From Saccoglossus kowalevskii (lineage: Eukaryota; Hemichordata; Enteropneusta; Harrimaniidae): 43,614 bases of DNA. Under the pieces are notes generated by a model. It had not been told where the DNA came from. It ran no database searches and saw nothing but the letters and a program-made list of their open reading frames with translations. Location of the stretch: positions 169,456 through 213,069 of the forward strand of contig NW_003131863.1 of NCBI RefSeq assembly GCF_000003605.2. The letters are read 5' to 3'. The translations under genes and the position numbers were made by a program. This document shows positions 9,902 to 20,515 of this stretch, piece by piece. Position 1 is the first letter of the stretch; each line of letters begins with the position of its first letter.

Positions 9902-10597
9902 AATATGATCAAGTATGTACATTGCAGAATATCTCCAAGAAACCACAACAAGGGGAATCTAACGCTGTAACAGCACTGTAACAAAAATCTGGACGTTACT
10001 TTCTAAGACGAGTGGCTAAGTCAAGACCCAGAGGAGACGATTATACATGTGTCATTATTCCAATATATACCATTGTTTGAAATATAATCAATTTATTGGC
10101 GAAGTCTTGAAAATCAGAAATTCAAAATAATATCTTTGGCTTCAGCAATTTGAAAGCCATTGTACTTTAGACTACAGGTACATACTTATTAAGATGTACA
10201 TGTACTTGCTTATATGTACTTGTTTTGAAATAAATTCTTACTGCATATTCAAAAAGTAGGATTTTTTCATATAATATTTTTGTGAGGTTGTTAGGTCATA
10301 AATTCACAAAATAAGTCAATAAATGTGTACGAGTGTATGAACCCTGTAATAGCTCGGCTTAATCTTAGATCAGGTTGCATGAAAATTGCATCAAGAACTC
10401 AATCCTGATGCATTCCATAACAACTCGTCAGTTACTACTTAACAATTCTAGGAATTCTTTTGAGATATTAAGTGATGTTCTGGAAATCCATCATGCAATT
10501 GTATTGTACATGCTTACACTCCCCAGAGAATAAATAAAAACTTCTTGCGATTACTTCTGTTAATGCTTCAGGTTACAACGGTGGTAAAATAAGTATA
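9902..10597. other. No recognisable feature
   Basis: Unique-looking DNA between the minisatellite and an M2 element, with GTACATGTAC palindromes near 10197. No exon-like segment. Confidence 0.45.
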
Positions 10598-10805
10598 TAC
10601 TGTAAAATACTTTATTTTAGCTAGAATTAATTTTCGCTGAAAAGACTTTTTGTGTGTTTTGTATGGAATATATTTTCACTAATTTTTGGCGAGTTAAATG
10701 GAAAATATAGGAAAAAAGGTATATTTGCTGGATTTTATTTTCACTGAATTGATCGATCACTTCAGCGAAAATTAATTCCAAGCGAATATAAAGTATTTTA
10801 CAGTA
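10598..10805 (+). mobile_element. M2 MITE copy (TA-flanked, about 208 bp)
   Basis: TA then CTGTAAAATACTTTATTTTAG...AATTAATTTTCGCTGAA; the right end reads TTCAGCGAAAATTAATTCCAAGCG...AAAGTATTTTACAG then TA. The arms pair over about 45 bp with a small asymmetry. Internal GATTTTATTTTCACTGAATTGATCGATCA forms a second palindromic zone. Homologous copies lie at 16039 and 22109, and a fragment at 1810. Confidence 0.9.
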
Positions 10806-10868
10806 GTTGGATTTGGTTCTCATTTATTTCCAATTTTGGATGAGCTGCTGGAAATGTACACTTAGTAA

Positions 10869-10960
10869 AAACTGAAATTTGATTAAAATTTGATTCCAAA
10901 CCAAACTAAAATTTGATTAAATGTTAATCTAAACTAAAATTTGATTAAAATTTAATCTAT
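10869..10960. repeat. Short AT-rich tandem repeat
   Basis: AAACTAAAATTTGATTAAA-like units repeat about four times with small differences (AAATTTGATTAAAATTTGATT..., CTAAAATTTGATTAAATGTTAATCTAAACTAAAATTTGATTAAAA). Confidence 0.6.
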
Positions 10961-12886
10961 TTATAAATATTTATACAAATTAGCAACATCAAAGGTAATC
11001 CAAATTGAGTGTTGTAGAGCATGGAGTAAACATTTTGAAAATGCACTTGTAGCACTTGACAATTTATATTCTTGTAAACAAAAATAATACTATTCAGTTG
11101 ACTTATGACTACAAGCAGGTAAAACTGTATAATAATAAAGTCTTCTCCAGAATACCAAAAAGTATGTACTCAGGCAGTGCAGGGTCTCATCAGCGTACAA
11201 GTCTATTGTTATGATTACCAATACTTCAAGGATGTAGTGTTCTAGTATAGTTAGAGCCATTTTATAGCAACTGCCCAAAGGATTTCATTACAATGATAGA
11301 CAGTCTTTGTATGGAGGTTGGATTATTTTATTTACTTATGGATCATAAACTGCATTTGAGAAAATAATTGTTCAGAAAATAATGAAATGGTACTGTTTTC
11401 TAAGTTTGAATTAATTGATGAAAATCAGATTAGTTAATTATTTTGGTTTCTAAACAAAGACAAATCTGCAAATGTATTGCTGAAACAAAGGTGCGTTTTA
11501 TACAGTCTGCTTACATGTATATTATGTCTTAGGACTGCCTATAAGTGGTAACTAATCCACCTAGTGGTCTTAATATACAGGTGGTTTACACAAAGACAGA
11601 TTTGACTGGGATACAACTTGAATGTATGTTTTACATATCAACCTGAATTGATCTTATGCAGTAAATCATATAGCCTGTCATTAAATTGATGGTTTCAGTT
11701 TCATGCTTTTTATCAGTTTGTCTTGACGATTTTGCAATTTTCCATGACTCGAGAAAGTTTGTCTCTCCCAAGGTGGTTAACCGTAGGTGTTAAAAAGCTT
11801 CCCTAGTTCCTCTAGTTGAATGTCATGGTATGTTACATTCAATTAACTATATACTGTCTGTTTTGCATTTTGAGTACAAATGCATCATGTATTTCAAGTC
11901 AGTGGCAGCCATTTTAACAGTAAACGCATCAGGTTTCCATTAACTACACTCATTGACTCAGCGTCTAAATTCATTTTGACGTTCAGCTTTTTAGAGACTT
12001 GCAAGTTAATACATAATATAAACCGTCTTTGATGAGAAGTGAAGGTATTCTAAAATTATATGTCCAAATCTATCAATCAAATTTGAGTTGAAACTAAATT
12101 ATGTTTCTTGCTCTCACCTCAGTGTATGTCTTGTTTATTTGTTTGCATGCAGGGGTGGGGGGTAGGGATTTTGGTTGTCAAATTTATTTTTAGTACAATC
12201 CCCTCAACTAACAAGCTAAAGAATGACCTCCCAGGGAAAAAAACTTGTTTTTTCAGGTTTGTTTTTCCTCCATCATAATAAAACAGATTTAAAATATGAT
12301 GTAGTTAAATTTGATCATGTGCTCTGCAATTAATATATAATTGTTAAAATGATGAAATATTATGGTGCCATACATGTAATCTTAGTACGTATTCTACACC
12401 AATGCTGGTTGTAGTTTATGAACACAGTCATGCACCAGCGAACCCCTCGTAAATAACGTCTGTCATTTGTTATTTTCACAGTGGATGTTTGTTTACATAG
12501 ACTTCATTTTGTCTAGATGTCCTGTGAGGTGTGGTTGATTATCCCACTATCTGTGGGTATTTTGTACCTGTAGTGTTCTTTTTAAGAGTGTTCATGTGTA
12601 TACATATATATATACACACTTCTTCTAAGTGTTTGAATAGAGATCTTGACATGTCATTGTTATTACTGTTAAATGGTACATGTCAAGTTGATGGGGTTAA
12701 TGTTCCACTACACCCAGGAAGAACAGTCTTTTGTTGTGGAGTTGTTGACTACTTTTTACATATTTATTACCGTAGACGATTGCTATTTTCCATTTATATT
12801 TATAACCTAGTTTAGCTGCATTAGCTCGGTGACAGTTTTTGATGATTTTCTATCAACTGTTTTTTTCCTCATACAATGTACTTTCC
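10961..12886. other. No confirmed feature in a 1.9-kb stretch
   Basis: Mostly AT-rich non-coding DNA. A 94-codon frame at 12531-12815 includes NGTCQVDGVNVPLHPGR at its middle and looks more protein-like than most, but has no convincing splice sites, so I leave it uncalled. No repeat termini were seen here. Confidence 0.4.
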
Positions 12887-12957
12887 ATGGAATGCCTTCC
12901 GTCAGTGTTTCTGCTGAGACTGGTGGCGAACTCGTGCATCGCCATTAAGGAAGTGAG
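12887..12957 (+). CDS. Candidate short exon in a CpG-containing patch
   Basis: Not recognised. ATG at 12887 opens MECLPSVFLLRLVANSC, then IAIKEV and AG before GTAGTA at 12958. Alternatively an acceptor TTCCGTCAG gives an exon from 12906. The patch holds four CpGs (CCGT, GCGA, TCGT, TCGC) within about 45 bases, against very few nearby. A pyrimidine run TGTTTTTTTCCTC lies upstream at 12859-12870. The GTAGTA donor is non-ideal and the start context TCCATGG lacks a -3 purine. It could equally be a small regulatory CpG patch. Confidence 0.22.
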
Positions 12958-13403
12958 GTAGTATTGGATGCATATAGATGTAGCAATGTTAAACTAATTA
13001 TAGTGAAGAGCTTAGGTAACAAGTTTAGAAATTCTGGTTACATTTACAGGTTTTTGGTCATTAACAAAAACACTATCACGTTTTTATTGTTCTCTTTTGA
13101 AAGATAAAATGCTGTGGCTAAGTTGCTCATGAATTTTTGTTTATGATGGAAATCATTCTGAAATTCAATGTCTGTTGAAAGTATCAATTGGTCAATTGTA
13201 CCGTACTGGTGTTCATAAACGCCCATGTCAGTTCAAAGTGTAGAATAAAGACTTGGAATTTAACTTTCAATGATTCAAAAAATAACACAAGACATATACA
13301 AAGTGGTGGTTGTCATAATGCATTGTGTTCTTGTATTACAACACATGTAAAATACTTAGTTTACATGAAGTTTGAAGGCGTGTTCTATGACGACAACTGC
13401 CCT
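12958..13403. other. No recognisable feature
   Basis: Unique-looking DNA. The 128-codon open frame that starts at 13188 continues into the T1 element and is not treated as a gene. Confidence 0.45.
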
Positions 13404-13634
13404 TTAACCTTCTCACGACCAGACATTCTCGCCCACATTTTTGGCGTTTTTTTCTTGTATTCTGCAATATTTCTGGAAATGAACCCTAATTTTGGAGGCA
13501 ACAGACAAAATTTAAGTCCATTTTCAGTTTTTATTCAAAAAATGTGTATTTTTGAAGGAAAGTGCACATTATAAATGGGACTACTTTGTGATTCTGTGAT
13601 GAAAAGGGAGAACTTGTACTGGTGGTAAAAAAGG
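13404..13634 (-). mobile_element. TTAA-flanked MITE family T1, reverse orientation
   Basis: Starts TTAACCTTCTCACGACCAGACATTCTCGCCC and continues with AATGAACCCTAATTTTGGAGGCAACAGACAAAATTTAAG, the reverse complement of the copy at 7641. The right end GTACTGGTGGTAAAAAAGG is diverged and its TTAA is lost. Confidence 0.8.
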
Positions 13635-14154
13635 AAAGTTGCACAGTATTGTATACATTGTGTAGTTTGACATTTGTATCAAAAAGTACTTGACCTGATC
13701 AGGCGTTCAAAATGCCTACCAGACATCAGAAATTTGCTGGTACATGTATGCTTTCAAAATGTCCTAAATTTGTTTAATCATTCAAAATAAGAAATACCAA
13801 AGTGTTTACTGTTAATTTTACTGTTTTATACATAAAATATGGCAAATTATTAGAAATCTTGCATGACAAATTGTCCTAGGCTAATTTTTAGACAACCCAA
13901 TCCCTATTGGTACATTTACAATATACATTGTACATGTATTATTATAGTGCATTGTTTAAAGTACATCTTTGTTGTGATCTTTGTTTTTGGGTCTATCATT
14001 TATAAGTACTTTTAAACAGGGTCAGGTCAGGTAAACACTATGTAGAGTATGTCATAAAGTTTATTGAGATCATCTAATACAGTATATGGCAGCAGCCAAG
14101 AGGATAATTATAGACTACCACCATGTCCATAATACTTGATGCATTAACAATTGC
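13635..14154. other. No recognisable feature
   Basis: AT-rich, with a TACAATATACATTGTACATGTA palindrome-rich patch near 13917-13939. No coding signal. Confidence 0.45.
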
Positions 14155-14339
14155 TACTGTAAAATCTGTATTAGAAACCGGGGCTTCTATTAAAATGGTA
14201 CAATGCAATAGAGGGGATGCGGCTTCTATTAGAGCACCTAAACATATGAGAGATGATGAATTTTTGGTTCTCAAATATTCAAAAAGAATGGGTGCGACTT
14301 CTATTAGGGATGCGGCTTCTAAAACAGATTTTACGGGTA
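14155..14339 (-). mobile_element. M1 MITE copy 2, reverse orientation
   Basis: TA-CTGTAAAATCTGTATTAGAAACC to GGATGCGGCTTCTAAAACAGATTTTACGGG-TA. The interior ATGAGAGATGATGAATTTTTGGTTCTCAAATATTC is the reverse complement of the middle of copy 1. Length 185 bp. The 128-codon and 62-codon frames across it come from the repeat. Confidence 0.9.
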
Positions 14340-15312
14340 ATACCACTCAGATTGACAATTCTTGTTACCATTTCCCCAAATTTTCTACAAGGAATTTGTT
14401 TCTACATGATATACCAGGTTTTAAATATGGCAGTGCCCTAGTGGTATTTGAGACTTCCTTAAAATGTTTTTTTTTTTGTGTACATTTAGCTGTAGCTGTA
14501 ACAAATTAGGTTTTCAAAAAGGGTTGCTCAGTTACGCTTCCGTTTCAACTCGGAGTGCTGCATGCCTTCTATCACTTGCTTGAAATTTTTTAAATACAGA
14601 AATTTTCTAATCAATAAAATCCCACTAACGAATTTGACGCTTGATTTATCCGGTATCATTTTACCAAGCGTTTACCCCCACCCCCGATATTCAGTGACTT
14701 ATTTTACAATGTCATAAGTCAATTACAAATCATATTAGGATCGATGTAATAATATAACACGAATGGTGTACGTTGCAAAACAAGTTAACAATTATGCAAG
14801 TTTTTCAAATATTAATTTTAAAAGTTTTAGGTTTACATATTCATTTTAAGCCAATAGACGCAAGTCAGTTGTATTTATCTGAAAACTAATTCAATTTCAT
14901 TTTGTATTACAGGTCACTTGGACTGTTTGTATTTAGTGTGTTTTACCTGAAAGTAAAGGCTATATTATTCACTAAAGGGTGTTTCTAGGTAAGTGATTCC
15001 ACTTTGTCACTCTTCATTTGTATCACCTTAAGAAGCTTTCACCCACATAGATGTAATTTATCTGTTCTTTTGAGAGTACATGTGAGCATGGAAGGTACTA
15101 ACCGTTAGTACATTCCATGATGTGTGAGTAAACACTTAAGCAGTATCTATTTTGGGCAAGAAGTGCTGCCTGCCCTGAAGGTAGAATTTCTTGTGGGTAC
15201 ATGCTCTATGTTGTAAGTATTTCGGGGGTTTAGTTGTCTCAAAATTGCCGTTGGAAATTTTGTACAAAATGGCAACTAGTTCCATGATATATTACTTTGT
15301 GAAACAATAAAT
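14340..15312. other. No confirmed feature
   Basis: AT-rich DNA. A possible 76-base exon at 14913-14988, bounded by TTGTATTACAG and GTAAGTGATT, has good splice signals but is closed or stop-ended in every frame. The open stretch from 15141 to the GTAAGT at 15213 has a weak acceptor. Neither is called. Confidence 0.4.
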
Positions 15313-15531
15313 TTAACTTTTTCACCTCCAGAATTTCTTGCCCAATGTTTTCTTATAATCTTCAGTATTTTTGTATTTTGGAGCCAACAGACAAAATTTG
15401 AATCAATTTTCAGTTTTTATTTCAAAAATGTTACTATTTTGTCCAAATCTCCTGAATAAAAATGCAGACTATAAACAGAACTATTTTGTGAATTTTTGAT
15501 GAAAAAAGGGAACTGGTGGTGAAAAGGTTAA
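15313..15531 (-). mobile_element. TTAA-flanked MITE family T1, reverse orientation
   Basis: TTAACTTTTTCACCTCCAG at the left and CTGGTGGTGAAAAGGTTAA at the right; 219 bp with TTAA at both ends. TTTTGGAGCCAACAGACAAAATTTGAA is the reverse complement of the interior of the copy at 7641. Confidence 0.85.
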
Positions 15532-16038
15532 ATGAAAAAATTTATGCCCATTGTCGAAAGTGATTGAACAAAATCAGGATGTTTTGGAAAATACCAGTAA
15601 ATTGCTCATGTAGGATGGGCGTCTGAATAAATATTTATATTCTATATAAAATGTAAAATTTGGTGATGAAATATCAAATTATTGGAGATAATAATTCAAT
15701 TTCAGGTGCAGCTGGTCGCTATCAAATCTATTCAGTGTCTGTTGCTTCAGGAAATAATTATTCTTATGCTATTTCATCATGTATGTAACATCTGATAATA
15801 TTTGTCATGCTTTGCATAATGTGGTCCCTGTGTATGAGTCACTCTCTACTTGTATATTTTCAAGTCTCAGTGAAATTTTTTTTTTATAAATAGTAGCGCT
15901 GTTTTTCTGCCACTTGTTTATCCATTAGTGACACAATATTTTTGCATTTTCATGTCATATGTAACGTAACATTTGCAAATTGAATTGTTAAGTCTGTGAC
16001 ATCATGAGGATGCCAATAAAAAGTACCATAACGATAAC
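15532..16038. other. No recognisable feature
   Basis: AT-rich DNA between two MITEs; no open frame of interest. Confidence 0.45.
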
Positions 16039-16212
16039 ACTGTGAAATACTTTATTTTAGCTGGAATTAATTTTCGCTGAATAGACTTTTTGTATGAAAT
16101 TTGTTTTAACAAAAATTTTTGACGAGTTGAATGTAAAATAAAGGAACAAAAGGTATATTCCTGAATAATTCTTTCAGCGAAAATTAATTCCAAGCAAAAA
16201 TAAAGTACAGTA
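16039..16212 (+). mobile_element. M2 MITE copy, internally shortened
   Basis: ACTGTGAAATACTTTATTTTAGCTGGAATTAATTTTCGCTGAATAGACTTTTTGTATG at left; TTCTTTCAGCGAAAATTAATTCCAAGCAAAAATAAAGTACAGTA at right. About 30 bp shorter than the copies at 10598 and 22109, lacking part of the middle and of the right terminus. Confidence 0.85.
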
Positions 16213-16926
16213 CCATACCAATACAGATATATATGCAATGACCACTTTTAACACCTATTTTAATAAACATTGTTTATTTTTTAAGATAAACCCATTTGTC
16301 GACACCCATAAAAAACACTTGGCATATAACCTGGGATGTCCCAAACTGATTAAATATCTGAAAATAAAAGGCAGGCTTATACCCAGAGGGCGCTAATGAC
16401 CTGAGAAATATGGTATTTTGAAAAGTTGTAAGTCTAGTATTGGGGAACCCATCCAGCTGTGTTTGTATTTTATAGCCTAGGACAAAATATATTACAAATA
16501 AATTATGTTCTCTTTAATAATTTCTCGTAGTTTTGAATACTGATTTTGGTAAAATGGTTATTTTAGGGTAATTGATAGTGCAGTTGGCCACAGTCAATTT
16601 GGAACCCTGCAAGTAATACTATTTCTGATTTAACAGAATCTTACCTAACCTAAAATGAATTAACAAAAAAGTTTATTAAACTTAAAGTGCAGTTAAAAGT
16701 GTAACAATAACAAATCAGTACAAGTTTTTGTGCACTTTAAAATTCCACAAAAAACAAACACCAGCTCTTTAGATATATGCTTGTAATTTCAAAGTTTAAA
16801 CTTATGTCACTGACTCTAACACTGTCGAAACCAATCACAAGCATGATCACACAATGTTTTTACGTTTCATTTCCGACATACTAAACCAGCCATCATCCAC
16901 AGGCCTGTTTCAGTTTGTCTTTGAGA
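16213..16926. other. No gene; one CTCF-like motif
   Basis: CAGAGGGCGCTA at 16384-16395 matches the motif seen at 7124. The remainder is AT-rich and featureless. Confidence 0.4.
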
Positions 16927-16976
16927 NNNNNNNNNNNNNNNNNNNNNNNNNNNNNNNNNNNNNNNNNNNNNNNNNN
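16927..16976. other. Assembly gap (50 N)
   Basis: Exactly 50 unknown bases. The round number suggests a scaffold placeholder, so the true gap size is unknown. Confidence 0.98.
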
Positions 16977-17654
16977 ATTGAATTTGTTTTCCTATGCTTG
17001 TTTAAATATTAAGTTCAGTCAGTTTTAGGTTTTGAGTTCCACCTAATATATAAAGTACAGTTGCAAAATATAGAAGTCGTGAATAAAAACAAATATTGAC
17101 ATCTGTCAGACAGAACAATTTAATTCATTGCCATCCGTAAACACCAATAGTGTTTTGTGTATTGTTTGTCTTGTTTGAAAAAAATGTATCGCATTTATGT
17201 AACATTCACCAATTCTTTAATCTGTTTACCCGGGACACAGCATCAGTACTCTAACATAACGATTGCTCAAGCACATTGCAAGCAGGACAGGGTCTGTTAA
17301 AAAAAGTTGACATCATCACTGTATATTACCGGTATTCTTATAATAACCTCTTCATACTTGCTCACAAAACAATAAAATAATAATTAGAATATGGCCGATG
17401 TGGCAAGTACATTGTAATAAGGACAAGGTCATATCAGAATATGAATTGAATAAAATCGGTCAACATCTTCACTAGGAGTCTAGTGCCCCTCACCAAGATT
17501 GCATACAAGTAGTGACTGGGAGGGGGGGGGATTCATAGGTGGTTGTTTGGCCAACCGTGGATGATGTAGGGATACTGCATTCAACTGGAAAAATGTTAAT
17601 TATACCTGCAAAGCCCTGTCATTAGCAAATATGATAATTAAAAAGAAATCATCA
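16977..17654. other. No recognisable feature
   Basis: Unique-looking DNA with a G-run (GGGAGGGGGGGGG) near 17519-17530. Confidence 0.45.
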
Positions 17655-17865
17655 TACTGTAAAATGACTAATTTTCAATGGGTTAAAATTTCGCTGATTT
17701 ACCATTTCAGACTTATTCAAAGGGTTTTAAATTCACGGTTTTATCATTTAGATAATGTGTTCTATGCTAAATTTTACATATTCACTGGGTTTTAATTTAG
17801 CGCATTTTCCAGTCAGCGAAATAAGCAAAATTAAAACCCAGTGAATAATTATCCCTTTTACAGTA
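17655..17865 (+). mobile_element. M3 MITE copy 1 (TA-flanked, 211 bp)
   Basis: TA-CTGTAAAATGACTAATTTTCAATGGGTT to AAAACCCAGTGAATAATTATCCCTTTTACAG-TA. Strong internal inverted repeats: TTCACTGGGTTTTAATTTAG pairs with AAATTAAAACCCAGTGAATA. The copy at 34140-34348 is close to it along the whole length. Confidence 0.9.
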
Positions 17866-19267
17866 ATGTAATTATTACTGATTCAGCTTGAGTTACTACC
17901 GGTACATTACTAATGACAGCAGAAAGCATAGTGTAGTCTCAAAAAATGGAAAATTTGATTTGTGATAAGATTCCAACAGTCACCTGACACAAATTGAGAA
18001 ATAATACATGTATGATTGTCGTGTGCAGAACAAGAAAGTACTGTAGCATCATGGTAAGGAATAGTGTAAGGTAGCGAAATATATGCAACACTTGTTTTTG
18101 CAACACATGACTTTTCTTTCCGCCTTTATAGCTATACTAAATTAATTTCCGTTTTATTGCATGGCAACCGTTCCTCAGTATATCTTAGTCTCGTAAAATA
18201 GGTAATTCATTCGTAACTCCGACTGCAAACTAATCTAGAGAATCCTTACTGTCAAAAAAATGCTAGTTTTTCAGGGATCTACTTAAATGCAGTTCTTTTT
18301 ATTGTTTTGCACGTTCAGTCACTTAATTTAAATGTGTTTTTTTCAACTACATGTAAGTTAATACAAAATTTAGGTCAAAGATATTTTAATAGTGATTAAG
18401 ATGTTGTGCGATGAGTTGAACGCTGACAAATTATGATTGTTCAATCAAAAACGTTAATACAGCAAAGTTCACAAAGTGCATTTGAATTTCTGTAACATAC
18501 ACATACACGTTGCATAATGAGACTTTTATTGAACATGGATGTACGATGCAGTGGTTGTGGCACTTGGACTTATCGTGGTTGTCTTATAATTCAAAGGGGA
18601 GGAAACTGCGATACAGGAAACGGCTCAATAGTTTGGTGTGCATCTCAGATAATCTTAATAGAAAATACTTTAATTACTGATTTAGCAAAATATTCAATTT
18701 TTGATTGTGAAACAGAGAATCCTAAATGTATTTTTGGTAACTTGATAGTCATAGGTACTGAAAAGGCTATCACAACTGAATTCTCAGAATTACTTGGTGA
18801 TATTCGGCTATTGACGAGAAACTCAAATCTATTTTGCATATTACATGTACTTCACATGGCGAAGGCTTCAAGCAATATTTTGTTGACAGTGCAACTTTAA
18901 TGCAAATTAGAATTGTGGACGTGCTTGCCTTGGATGTCTCATCTGACTACCTTGATATTACATTCAAAACATTCAGATTTTGTCTTCATAATTAGGCTAA
19001 GGCATTTTAAAAGTTTGGATAAATGAACAAATTTTTAATATAATCACGAACAAATCCAAATTTTTTATGGGCGTTTGTAAATCTACATTCAGGGAATTAT
19101 GTATTTGTTTTCAAAAATCATGATTATTTATTAAGCTATTAAACCTTTGTTTTCCTTCTCAGTATTGAAGTACACAGTATTTAATATAAACTACTTCATG
19201 TAATCTTAAAAAAAATGTTCTATTCTTACAATGTGCGAAGAATCTTTCATATGAATTCTGATCTTTG
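17866..19267. other. No confirmed feature; long unclear open frame
   Basis: The 127-codon frame at 18517-18900 is the longest repeat-free plus-strand frame, but its composition is ordinary for AT-rich DNA and it lacks recognisable motifs. TTGCATGGCAACC at 18158-18169 is a half X-box. Nothing else was recognised. Confidence 0.35.
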
Positions 19268-19281
19268 GTTACCATGGCAAT
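19268..19281. promoter_or_regulatory. X-box (RFX-like) palindrome 1
   Basis: GTTACCATGGCAAT is one or two bases from the GTTRCCATGGYAAC consensus of RFX factors, which in animals control ciliary genes. Consensus is established knowledge; function here is inference. Confidence 0.4.
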
Positions 19282-19436
19282 GTCATCTACCCCAGAGGGG
19301 CTACAAAATGCTGTTTTCTGAAATTCAAGAATATAATTACCCGTTTGAGTTTTTTGGATGATCTTGAAAGAAGTTGCTATAGAGACAGCCTGAATTTATA
19401 GTATGGCTTCATTAATGTTTCATTCCCTCTGGACTT

Positions 19437-19450
19437 GTTTCCATGGCAAC
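19437..19450. promoter_or_regulatory. X-box (RFX-like) palindrome 2
   Basis: GTTTCCATGGCAAC, 169 bp from the first. One half site is perfect. Two near-consensus 14-mers this close are unlikely in AT-rich DNA. Confidence 0.45.
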
Positions 19451-19734
19451 CAGTTAATATCAAGGTTTTATTTTTTAATAATGCTATTAGAGATAATGCT
19501 GTAATGCAAGGTAACCAAGTAATGATGTCAGTATTTTGTTGCTGTACGTCATAAACCTGACCTCGCTCACTTTGATCTTAATCACATGTCTTACTATCTT
19601 ACTTCGTCATCAGTATTCACATTACTCCATGCTTACCAAGACTCAAGCGTAGAAACCATCTTAACCATATGATGCAGTTTTACTGAAACATATGCCGAAG
19701 TTGAGTCTAATTATTAATTCATGGCTGGAACACG

Positions 19735-19871
19735 TGTTATGAGATTATCACGAGAATACTGCAAAGTATCCACAAAGGCAGTACAATGATCGTATACGTA
19801 TTGGTTGATGCAATCCTGTGCTGCCTGAGTGCATACATTTCGGTATTTTCATGATATCCTTATTATTATAC
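19735..19871. mobile_element. Hairpin element family H, diverged copy
   Basis: The left arm TTATGAGATTATCACGAGAATACTGCAAAGTAT and right arm GTGCATACATTTCGGTATTTTCATGATATCCTTATTATTATAC pair imperfectly. The order of blocks (CACGAG, CAAAGTAT, CAGTAC, CTGCCTGAGTGCATAC, CTTATTATTATAC) matches the hairpin at 38194-38320. The arms here have drifted, so this looks the older copy. Confidence 0.7.
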
Positions 19872-20130
19872 GTTTTTCCCCCACTTATAGTAATAATTTA
19901 ATAAGAGATAACTGCCCAAATGGCAACGAACAAAATTTTGCATTGTGCCAACATTTGTATTCAGCAACAGAATTTATTCATTTCTAATCAAGTCTATTGA
20001 GTTTTTGAAAGTAATTTGTATGGACTAGATGCAGCTTTCACTGTGCCAGTTGTATGGCTAATAACACACCCCTACAACCTCAGGCCCTATCAAGTCTATA
20101 TAGATTACTCTAATGGGTTTTTGATTACAG

Positions 20131-20206
20131 AAAAGAAAATACGATGTTACTGAGTGATAACAATAATGACGACTACCCCGAAACCCCATATACTTTCAGA
20201 TGCTGA
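20131..20206 (+). CDS. Candidate terminal exon; frame continues beyond TGA
   Basis: Unrecognised. GGGTTTTTGATTACAG is a good acceptor before 20131. The frame (x)KENTMLLSDNNNDDYPE, then TPYTFRC, meets TGA at 20204-20206. Past that stop the same frame stays open for 51 codons (LLNRRRYYLLNERDYYC onwards) to TAA at 20360-20362, with polar, protein-like composition. AATAAA lies at 20500. Readings: a terminal exon with a chance-open 3' UTR, stop read-through, or a decayed exon. The overlapping frame from 20238 (84 codons) is also open, so coding direction is not settled. Confidence 0.25.
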
Positions 20207-20439
20207 CTGTTAAACCGCAGACGTTACTATCTATTGAATGAGAGGGATTACTATTGCTCGCCTATCACTCATGCAAGATCTAAATTGTTGCACTCTTCCC
20301 ATTCAGACCATTTTGAAGATTTTAAAGGCGTATATACCTCCTCAAATCACTCTAATTTCTAAAACTCTCAGCCATTACAAAGAAACCGTGTTACAATCTT
20401 ATTTTAGAAAATTTACTTCTGGATTGCAAAGGATTCGAA

Positions 20440-20515
20440 GGAGTGTGCTGACTGTTTCATTTCTGTCAGTGTACAGCGAGTGTTATTTCTGAAGATGCAA
20501 TAAAACATTATTATT
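20440..20515 (+). repeat. 3'-end-like repeat with AATAAA, copy 1
   Basis: ATTTCTGTCAGTGTACAGCG...TTATTTCTGAAGATGCAATAAAACATTATTATT aligns with 27990-28065, sharing AAGATGCAATAAAA exactly. A shared block ending just past a poly-A signal looks like a retroposed transcript end or a shared 3' UTR. Confidence 0.45.

Noticed and set aside
9262-9984. Several peptide-repeat frames on both strands
   Set aside because: Produced by the 33-bp minisatellite; both strands and more than one frame are open, as expected from the period alone.
12531-12815. 94-codon frame with NGTCQVDGVNVPLHPGR
   Set aside because: No acceptor, donor or Kozak support; kept only as a remark.
13188-13574. 128-codon frame
   Set aside because: Its second half lies in a T1 MITE in reverse orientation.
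14123-14509. 128-codon frame
   Set aside because: Nearly half of it is M1 transposon sequence, which carries repeated open TAGAAGCCGC-type blocks.
14913-14988. 76-base segment with good acceptor and GTAAGT donor
   Set aside because: All frames are closed or end in a stop at the donor; could at most be non-coding.
18517-18900. 127-codon plus-strand frame
   Set aside because: Such a length is expected by chance about once in a window of this size and composition; no domain, signal peptide or splice context was seen.
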